6,184 bases of DNA from Thermomicrobiales bacterium (GTDB lineage: Bacteria; Chloroflexota; Chloroflexia; Thermomicrobiales; UBA6265): positions 1 through 6,184 of the forward strand of contig JADLCW010000200.1 in assembly GCA_020847015.1 (NCBI GenBank). Direction: 5' to 3'. The notes below the pieces were generated by a model. The model saw nothing but the letters and a program-made list of their open reading frames with translations. It ran no database searches and had not been told where the DNA came from. Each line of letters starts with the position of its first letter. Position 1 is the first letter of the stretch. Made by a program: the position numbers and the translations under genes. Of this stretch, positions 1 to 4,763 are shown in pieces.

Positions 1-229
1 CGACGCCGTGCAGACCTTGCTCGACAAGGCGGTCGTCGCCGACAACCAGACGGACTACGACGCGGCGCTGGCCGAGGTGCAGCAGATCATCACCGCCGAC
101 GATCCCCCGGCCATCTATTATGCGCAACCACTCTCGGTCGTTGCGGTGCGCAAGGGAATCGCGGGCGTGGTGCTGAACCCGATCAATGTCGGCACGTTCT
201 ACTTTCAGGCGATTCACCCGGCGGGATGA
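1..229 (+). CDS. ABC transporter substrate-binding protein, family 5 (peptide/nickel type), C-terminal end
   Basis: Only the last 75 or so residues are present; the reading frame is open from base 2 and ends with TGA at 227-229. The visible part has the usual layout of the C-terminus of DppA/OppA-like solute-binding proteins: a helix with alternating acidic and Ala residues (DYDAALAEVQQIITADD), then a Pro-rich turn and strand (PPAIYYAQPLSVVAVRKGI), then a short end with an aromatic pair (VGTFYFQAI). In this family the helix packs on the outer lobe and the protein captures short peptides, nickel or sugars outside the membrane for an ABC permease. The signal peptide and ligand pocket are off-window, so the substrate cannot be read. 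An amidase follows 89 bases downstream on the same strand, which fits import of an amide or peptide substrate. The family call rests on the pattern of a short fragment; another extracellular solute-binding family is possible but less likely. Confidence 0.75.
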   Translation, partial: DAVQTLLDKAVVADNQTDYDAALAEVQQIITADDPPAIYYAQPLSVVAVRKGIAGVVLNPINVGTFYFQAIHPAG

Positions 230-236
230 TCGGAGC

Positions 237-293
237 GCGCGGAACCGGGGTGGCCCGGGCATGAGCCCGCGCGGCGACGGAGCGAGCCGGTTC
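237..293 (+). promoter_or_regulatory. Nested stem-loop between binding protein and amidase
   Basis: The 89-base gap holds two nested inverted repeats. An outer 7-bp stem pairs GAACCGG (242-248) with CCGGTTC (287-293). Inside it, CGGGC (256-260) pairs with GCCCG (265-269) around an ATGA loop. An alternative pairing of GCGCGG (237-242) with CCGCGC (267-272) is also possible. There is no following T-run, so a classical intrinsic terminator is unlikely. Stem-loops after binding-protein genes are known in other operons to protect the upstream mRNA and keep the binding protein in excess over its neighbours. That role here is inference, and chance pairing in GC-rich DNA is a real alternative. Confidence 0.3.
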
Positions 294-318
294 GCCTGGC
301 GCGGACAATGGAGGCAAC

Positions 319-1761
319 GTGGACGCGACCGCGACGGATTTGACCTACATCACCGCACGCGAGGCGCTGGCGCGATTCCATCGCCGCGACCTGTCGCCGG
401 TGGAACTGATGGACGCCACGATCGCCCGCGCCGAGGCGGTCGAGCCGGAGGTCAACGCGCTTAGCCAGCGCTACTTCGATGCGGCGATGACCTCCGCCCG
501 CGCCGCCGAGAACCGCTACCTCGGCAAGGGAGCGGAGCCGCGCCCGCTGGAAGGCATTCCGGTCGCCATCAAGGAAGAGATGGCGATCGCCGGGCAGCGC
601 GTTACCTACGCCTCGCTCGCCTTCGCCGACAATGTGGCCGAGGAGACGGCTCCGCTGGCCGAGCGGGTGCTGGCGGCCGGCGGCATCGTCCATGCGCGCA
701 CGACGCAGCCGGAATTCGCCTGCGCCGGATTCACCCATTCCCGGCTCTATGGCGTGACCCGCAACCCATGGAACCGCGCCTACGATGTAGGCGGCTCCTC
801 TGGCGGCGCCGGCGCCGCGCTGGCCTCCGGCACGACCGTGCTCGCCGGCGGGTCCGACATCGGCGGCAGCATCCGCATTCCCGCCAGTTGCTGCGGGGTG
901 GTCGGCTACAAGCCGCCCTACGGCCGGGTGCCGCAAGACCCGCCGTTCAATCTCGATCACTACTGCCACGAGGGTCCGCTGGCCCGCACGGTGGCTGATT
1001 GCGCCCTGTTCCAGAACCAGATCGCCGGACCGCATCCGCGCGATGTCGCATCGCTGCGCGAGCGGGTGATCATCCCCGATGAGCTGGGCGACGTGCGCGG
1101 CTGGAAAATCGCCCTCTCGATCGATCTCGACGGTTGGGATGTGGACCCGGAGGTTGCCCGCAACACCCGAGCGACCGCCGATGCGTTGCGCGATGCCGGC
1201 GCTATCGTCGAGGAGATCGTCATCGGTTGGGATCGTGCCGACATCGCGGAAGCGGCGTCGATCCACTACACCGCCATCTTCTCGAGCTGGGCGCGCGCCG
1301 TCGCCGAGGAGCACGGTGACGATCTGACCGGCTACGCGCGGCGCTTCGCCGAAATGGGGCCGATGCCGGCCGGCGGCGTGATGCGCGGGCTGGAACTGGA
1401 AGGGCGGGTGTACGCGCCGCTCGGCGCGCTGCTGGAGACCTACCGCCTGCTGCTCTGCCCAACGCTGGCCATCCCGGCGCTGCCCGCCGGAGTTTGGATC
1501 GAGGAGCCGCTGCCCGATGCGTGGGGCATGGCGGCCGATGCGAATTTCGCGCACACCATGACGGTTCCCTTCAACATCGCCAGCCGTTGCCCGGTGATGA
1601 GCGTGCCCTCCGGATTTGCCGCCAGCGGCGTCCCCACCGGCGTCCAACTCGTCGGGCGCACCTACGCCGATGTCGACGTGTTTCACGCCGCTACGGCGAT
1701 CGAGCAGCGGATGCCGTGGCTCGATGCGCCGCATCGCCGCCCCCGGTTGGGGAGCACATAG
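319..1761 (+). CDS. Amidase-signature family hydrolase
   Basis: This is a 480-residue cytoplasmic enzyme of the amidase-signature family, which hydrolyses carboxamides to acid plus ammonia or amine. The catalytic triad can be read directly: Lys85 (in PVAIKEEMAI), cis-Ser160 (in GGSSGG) and nucleophile Ser184 (in SDIGGSIRIPAS). Their spacings of 75 and 24 residues equal those of fatty-acid amide hydrolase (K142/S217/S241) and GatA (K79/S154/S178). The typical RNPWN and GYKPPYGRVP segments flank the core, and a family-type C-terminal stretch (PTGVQLVGRTYADVDVF) lies near residues 439-455. Length is normal for the family. The GTG start is chosen because GGAGG lies at 310-314, four bases upstream, and the first residues already match the family N-terminus (AREALARF..DLSPVEL). 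No signal peptide is seen. It is probably not GatA: no gatB or gatC is adjacent, and the neighbour is a peptide-type binding protein, which suggests a catabolic role. The substrate cannot be told from sequence. Confidence 0.93.
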   Translation: MDATATDLTYITAREALARFHRRDLSPVELMDATIARAEAVEPEVNALSQRYFDAAMTSARAAENRYLGKGAEPRPLEGIPVAIKEEMAIAGQRVTYASLAFADNVAEETAPLAERVLAAGGIVHARTTQPEFACAGFTHSRLYGVTRNPWNRAYDVGGSSGGAGAALASGTTVLAGGSDIGGSIRIPASCCGVVGYKPPYGRVPQDPPFNLDHYCHEGPLARTVADCALFQNQIAGPHPRDVASLRERVIIPDELGDVRGWKIALSIDLDGWDVDPEVARNTRATADALRDAGAIVEEIVIGWDRADIAEAASIHYTAIFSSWARAVAEEHGDDLTGYARRFAEMGPMPAGGVMRGLELEGRVYAPLGALLETYRLLLCPTLAIPALPAGVWIEEPLPDAWGMAADANFAHTMTVPFNIASRCPVMSVPSGFAASGVPTGVQLVGRTYADVDVFHAATAIEQRMPWLDAPHRRPRLGST

Positions 1762-1800
1762 GCGATCGCCTGGCTCCGCATGGCGGCGACGTGGGAAAAT

Positions 1801-1805
1801 GGAGG
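1801..1805 (+). promoter_or_regulatory. Unusually placed Shine-Dalgarno for DUF1992 gene
   Basis: A perfect GGAGG sits one base before the ATG at 1807, much closer than the usual 5-9 bases. An out-of-frame ATG at 1799 opens a three-codon frame (M-E-A-stop) whose TGA overlaps the 1807 start as ATGA. The nine bases ATGGAGGCA (1799-1807) also occur at 308-316, just before the amidase start. The alternative in-frame ATG at 1780 has no recognisable ribosome-binding site. The start is therefore uncertain by nine codons. Confidence 0.4.
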
Positions 1806-1806
1806 C

Positions 1807-2223
1807 ATGACCGAGCGCAAACCCTTCGATATCCCCTTTGAAACCTGGGTGGAGCGGCAGATCCGCGAGGCGTCGGAACGCGGCGATTTCGATAATCTGC
1901 CCGGAGCCGGCAAACCGATTCCCGGTCTGGATCGACCCCACGACGAGATGTGGTGGATCAAGGAGAAGATGCGCCGCGAGAATCTCTCGTATCTGCCGCC
2001 GACGCTCATGCTGCGGCGGGAAGCGACCGATGCGCTGGAGGCGGCGCTGGCGGCTCCTTCGGAAGCGCAAGCGCGCCGCATTCTCGACGACATCAACGAG
2101 GTGATCCGCGCGGTCATCAGGCGTCCGCTGTCCGGCCCTCCGCTCAATCTCGCGCCATTCCGCATCGAGCGCGTGCTGGCCGAGCGCCGGGCCAGACGCG
2201 GCGAAGGCGAACCGACCCGGTAG
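1807..2223 (+). CDS. DUF1992 (DnaJ-C28 conserved domain) protein
   Basis: This encodes a 138-residue soluble protein that is almost entirely the DUF1992 domain, also called the DnaJ homologue subfamily C member 28 conserved domain. The hallmark stretch lies at residues 20-39: an IREA helix, then GDFDNLPGAGKPIPG. It is followed by MWWIKEKMRREN and a Leu/Pro/Arg-rich segment (LPPTLMLRRE). A second helical part with many Ala, Glu and Arg residues (about 71-105) and a basic tail complete it. There is no J domain, no signal peptide and no membrane segment. The molecular function of bacterial members is not established, so none is assigned. The start at 1807 is preferred because the conserved region begins within 12 residues of it; an ATG at 1780 would add MAATWENGG. 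It begins 45 bases after the amidase stop, so co-transcription is likely, but no functional link to either neighbour is evident. Confidence 0.85.
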   Translation: MTERKPFDIPFETWVERQIREASERGDFDNLPGAGKPIPGLDRPHDEMWWIKEKMRRENLSYLPPTLMLRREATDALEAALAAPSEAQARRILDDINEVIRAVIRRPLSGPPLNLAPFRIERVLAERRARRGEGEPTR

Positions 2224-2233
2224 GCGAATCGCC

Positions 2234-2248
2234 GCCGCGAGTCGCGGC
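2234..2248 (+). other. Short GC-rich palindrome after the DUF1992 stop
   Basis: GCCGCGA (2234-2240) and TCGCGGC (2242-2248) form a perfect inverted repeat around one base, giving at most a 6-bp stem with a 3-base loop. It lies 10 bases after the DUF1992 stop codon. No T-run follows, so it is a poor intrinsic terminator; it could weakly stabilise the upstream mRNA 3' end or be chance. Confidence 0.25.
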
Positions 2249-2259
2249 AAGGTATGCTG

Positions 2260-2281
2260 ATCGCTTGCAGCGATGGCAAGC
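2260..2281 (+). promoter_or_regulatory. Two mutually exclusive hairpins in the murA leader
   Basis: Two stems compete for the same bases. ATCGC (2260-2264) can pair with GCGAT (2270-2274) over a 5-base loop. Alternatively GCTTGC (2263-2268) pairs with GCAAGC (2276-2281) over a 7-base loop. A TATGCT at 2253-2258 matches four of six positions of a -10 box, but no convincing -35 is visible. If transcription began just downstream of it, this element would lie at the start of a 5' leader of about 70 bases before the TTG start. Both the promoter and the regulatory reading are weak inferences. Confidence 0.2.
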
Positions 2282-2325
2282 TGGGGCGCGGCGTCGGGCG
2301 TGAATCTCGTCGAGCGCTCCGCATC

Positions 2326-2331
2326 AGGAGG
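2326..2331 (+). promoter_or_regulatory. Shine-Dalgarno that fixes the murA TTG start
   Basis: AGGAGG lies six bases upstream of the TTG at 2338, an ideal spacing. The upstream in-frame ATG at 2254 lacks any such site and would add 28 Arg/Gly-rich residues that are absent from the MurA family. This decides the start in favour of TTG. Confidence 0.8.
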
Positions 2332-2337
2332 CGCGCG

Positions 2338-3705
2338 TTGGTCATCCTCGCTACCGCATCGGCCCAGCCAACGGTCAAAGAGCGGCTCATTCGCATCCAG
2401 GGCGGCGTTCCGCTGCGCGGCACGGTTTCCATCGGCGGCGCCAAGAATGCCGCCCTGCCGGCGGTGGCGGCGACCCTGCTGACCGCCGACGAGTGCGTGC
2501 TCAACAATGTGCCCGATCTGGCCGACATCCGTACGATGACCACATTGCTCGCCGCGCTGGGAGCCGAGGTGGAGCACGATCCCGCCCGCAGGCGGGTGCG
2601 CGTGCGCGCCCAGCGGATCACCAGCACCGATGCGCCGCCGGAGATCGTCCGCCAGATGCGCGCATCGTTCCTGGTGGCCGGGCCGCTGCTGGCGCGCTTC
2701 GGCGAGGTCGGCGCCTCGACGCCCGGCGGCTGCCAACTCGGAGCGCGGCCGGTCGATGTGGATGTGCGCGGCTTTCGCCAGATGGGCGCCGATGTCGCCT
2801 TCGAGCCGGACGGCAGCCGCATGGCCGCGCGCAGCGTCGGGTTGCGCGGCGCCCGCATCTTCATGGACTACCCCAGCCATACCGGCACCGAAAACTTGCT
2901 GATGGCCGCCACCCTGGCCAGTGGCCGCACCCGCATCGTCAACGCCTCCTGCGAGCCGGAAATCGTGTTTCTCGGCAACATGCTGAATCGCATGGGAGCG
3001 CGCATCAGCGGACTCGGGTCTCCTGTCGTCACCATCGAGGGGGTGGATCGCCTGCATGGCGTGTCGGAGACGATTCTGCCCGACCGGCTGGAGGCAGGCA
3101 CCTTCGCCATCGGGGCGGCGATCACCGGCGGCGAAGTCACGCTGCGCAGCGTGCACGCGCCCGACATGACCCCGGTCACCGCCAAGTTGCGCGAGGCCGG
3201 AGCCGAAGTGTGGACCGACGAGGATCGCATGCTCGTCCGCGCCGGCGGCGAGTTGCGGGCGCTGGAGATTCAGACGCTGCCGTTCCCGGGATTCCCGACC
3301 GATCTGCAAGCCGCATTCGCCGCGCTGATGACGCAAGCGCGGGGGACATCCCGCCTGGTCGAGCGAGTATTCGAAGATCGGCTTCGCTACACCGACGAAC
3401 TCTGCAAGCTGGGCGCCGACATCTCCGTCGAACGGCATTTGGCGCTCGATGGCGATGGCGCGCCAATCCCCGGCGCGATTCGCTACGGCAACCGCGCCGA
3501 AATCGTGGGACCGACCCGGCTGCGCGGCGGCCGCGTGCGCTGCCTGGATATTCGGGCCGGCGCCGGAGTGGTGCTGGCCGGATTGGCCGCCGAGGGGGAA
3601 ACCCTTATTGGCGACCCGCACCACCTCGATCGCGGGTACGAATCCTTCGTGCCGAAACTGCGCACGCTTGGCGCCCGCATCGACGAGATCGGCGCGGCGG
3701 ATTGA
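2338..3705 (+). CDS. murA: UDP-N-acetylglucosamine 1-carboxyvinyltransferase (MurA)
   Basis: This enzyme transfers enolpyruvate from phosphoenolpyruvate to UDP-GlcNAc in the cytoplasm, the first committed step of peptidoglycan synthesis. From the TTG start it has 455 residues, against 419 in E. coli. The E. coli active-site residues all have counterparts: K22/N23 as K36/N37 (GGAKNAALP), R91 as R108 (MRAS), C115 as C132 (PGGCQLGARPVD), R120 as R137, D305 as D322 (FPTD), R371 as R406 (DIRAG) and R397 as R432 (DRGYE). The loop cysteine that fosfomycin alkylates is kept, so nothing here predicts intrinsic resistance by the Cys-to-Asp route. Spacing matches E. coli except for a longer N-terminus, three extra residues before C132, and 18 extra residues between D322 and R406, placed near residues 371-388. 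The gene follows the DUF1992 gene by 114 bases and converges on a hydrolase gene downstream. No other cell-wall gene is in view, which is common for a dispersed murA. Confidence 0.96.
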   Translation: MVILATASAQPTVKERLIRIQGGVPLRGTVSIGGAKNAALPAVAATLLTADECVLNNVPDLADIRTMTTLLAALGAEVEHDPARRRVRVRAQRITSTDAPPEIVRQMRASFLVAGPLLARFGEVGASTPGGCQLGARPVDVDVRGFRQMGADVAFEPDGSRMAARSVGLRGARIFMDYPSHTGTENLLMAATLASGRTRIVNASCEPEIVFLGNMLNRMGARISGLGSPVVTIEGVDRLHGVSETILPDRLEAGTFAIGAAITGGEVTLRSVHAPDMTPVTAKLREAGAEVWTDEDRMLVRAGGELRALEIQTLPFPGFPTDLQAAFAALMTQARGTSRLVERVFEDRLRYTDELCKLGADISVERHLALDGDGAPIPGAIRYGNRAEIVGPTRLRGGRVRCLDIRAGAGVVLAGLAAEGETLIGDPHHLDRGYESFVPKLRTLGARIDEIGAAD

Positions 3706-3708
3706 GCG

Positions 3709-3755
3709 GAGCGGCGGCGTGACCGGAGGACGGTTCGCCGACCGCTCGCGTCACG
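3709..3755. terminator. Possible weak bidirectional terminator between convergent genes
   Basis: The 45-base gap between the murA stop and the end of the opposite-strand hydrolase is full of inverted repeats. GAGCGG (3709-3714) pairs with CCGCTC (3742-3747). Alternatively CGTGAC (3718-3723) pairs with GTCACG (3750-3755), enclosing CGGT (3731-3734) with ACCG (3741-3744). These folds compete with one another. Neither strand has a T-run, so this is not a classical intrinsic terminator. Its position between convergent genes is what suggests the role. Confidence 0.25.
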
Positions 3756-4728
3756 ACGCCGGGGTTGCCCAGGAAGCTGGGGCGCGCACCGCCTCGACCA
3801 CCTCCCGCACCGCCGCGATGACCAGATCCGGCTGCTGAAGCTGAACGTAGTGGCCGCTCTCCATGGCCACCACAAAGCGGGCTCCTGGCGCCAGCCCGAC
3901 CAGCCCCTCCTGCGCCGTGCGCCACGCCCGCTCGAGATCATCGGGCGGGAAACCCAGATCGTTCGCGGTCAACCCGAACGGTTGGCCGTGAGCGAGGACG
4001 ACCAGAGGGATCAAGCCCAGCGGGTGGGACTCGGCCGCCGCCCGCATCGTCGCCGAAGCGGCTGCGAAATCGATCGTTTCGTAATCTGGATCGTCGGCCA
4101 TCATCGGGTCCGTCTGCGAGACGACGCGCAGATAGGCCGCCCACTGCTCTGGCGTCAGCAGATCCGAAAGTTGTTCGGACCATGCATCGACCAGCACCAG
4201 CCCGACCACCTCGTCCGGGTAGGTTGCCGCGTAGAGCCGGACGAACAACCCTCCCAGCGAGTGACCGACCAACACATAGGGGCCGGTCACGTCGGCGGCC
4301 CGCAGCAGCGCGTGCAGATCGGCGACGACCGACTCGGCGGTGCGCGGCATCGGCACGGGATCGCTGCGACTCGGTTGCAGCGTCCCGTCGATCGACGCCG
4401 CTACGCCGGGACGCTCGTAGGCGCAAACCCGGGTGAAGCGGGCGATCCCTTCCAGCGCCATCGTGCGCGGCCGGTCTGGCTGCACGAGATCGTCGGTCCA
4501 GACGCTGGCAGGGCTGCGGTAGCCGGCCTCCAACACGACCGTCGGCCCGCCGGAGCCGCGACACTCCAGCCACAACCGCCGCCCGTTTCCGATGTCCACC
4601 AACCCGGCGAAGTCCCCGGTCGCCGCGCCGGAGGGGGCGATGGGCGTCGCCTGCGCGAATGCGGGCGCAGCAACCGGGGCGACGAGACCGAGCGCGACGA
4701 GCGCGCAGATGAAGAACTGCCGCAACAC
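3751..4728 (-). CDS. Secreted alpha/beta hydrolase
   Basis: This is a 325-residue alpha/beta-hydrolase-fold enzyme, presumably an esterase or related hydrolase acting outside the membrane. Residues 1-25 form a Sec signal peptide: a basic start (MLRQ), a hydrophobic core (ICALVALGLV) and a likely cleavage after AFA, before Gln26. The mature part shows a first strand with RLWLECRGSG, then TVVLEAGYRS near the oxyanion region, then VCAYERPG. The nucleophile elbow is GHSLGG with Ser157. His293 (MESGHY) near the C-terminus is the likely catalytic base. Asp181, after LVLV on the strand following the nucleophile, is the best candidate acid, because the usual later strand (PLVVLAHGQPFG) has no Asp or Glu next to it. 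The GTG start at 4728 has GGAGG five bases upstream (4734-4738); TTG at 4725 is a possible alternative. It follows the serine hydrolase by 35 bases and is probably co-transcribed with it. The substrate is unknown. Confidence 0.88.
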   Translation of the reverse strand: MLRQFFICALVALGLVAPVAAPAFAQATPIAPSGAATGDFAGLVDIGNGRRLWLECRGSGGPTVVLEAGYRSPASVWTDDLVQPDRPRTMALEGIARFTRVCAYERPGVAASIDGTLQPSRSDPVPMPRTAESVVADLHALLRAADVTGPYVLVGHSLGGLFVRLYAATYPDEVVGLVLVDAWSEQLSDLLTPEQWAAYLRVVSQTDPMMADDPDYETIDFAAASATMRAAAESHPLGLIPLVVLAHGQPFGLTANDLGFPPDDLERAWRTAQEGLVGLAPGARFVVAMESGHYVQLQQPDLVIAAVREVVEAVRAPASWATPAS

Positions 4729-4733
4729 CCTGT

Positions 4734-4738
4734 CCTCC
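4734..4738 (-). promoter_or_regulatory. Shine-Dalgarno for the alpha/beta hydrolase
   Basis: Read on the minus strand, GGAGG ends five bases before GTG (4728-4726) and eight before TTG (4725-4723). It fixes the start just before a canonical signal peptide. It also rules out the longer same-frame extension that runs back to about 5715 through the upstream gene. Confidence 0.75.
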
Positions 4739-4763
4739 GACGCGAGATCGACCGCTGCTGACC

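Noticed and set aside
319..1761. Calling the amidase GatA (Glu-tRNA amidotransferase subunit A)
   Set aside because: The triad is shared by the whole family, no gatB or gatC lies nearby, and the context is a peptide-type transporter.
214..3624. A minus-strand frame of 1136 codons without a stop, antisense to the amidase, DUF1992 and murA genes
   Set aside because: It is codon-aligned with all three plus-strand genes, which share one frame. Stops there would need TTA, CTA or TCA codons in the sense strand, all rare in such GC-rich genes. The product is rich in Arg, Gly, His and Ala with no recognisable domain, so it is a composition artefact.
2493..3722. Plus-strand frame of 409 codons overlapping murA
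   Set aside because: The frame is shifted against murA, has an extreme Arg content and no domain, while murA has all its active-site residues.
3850..4761. Plus-strand frame of 303 codons opposite the alpha/beta hydrolase
   Set aside because: It is antisense to a gene with clear catalytic motifs and a signal peptide. Its product is Arg/Gln/His-rich with no known fold, as expected of a shadow frame.
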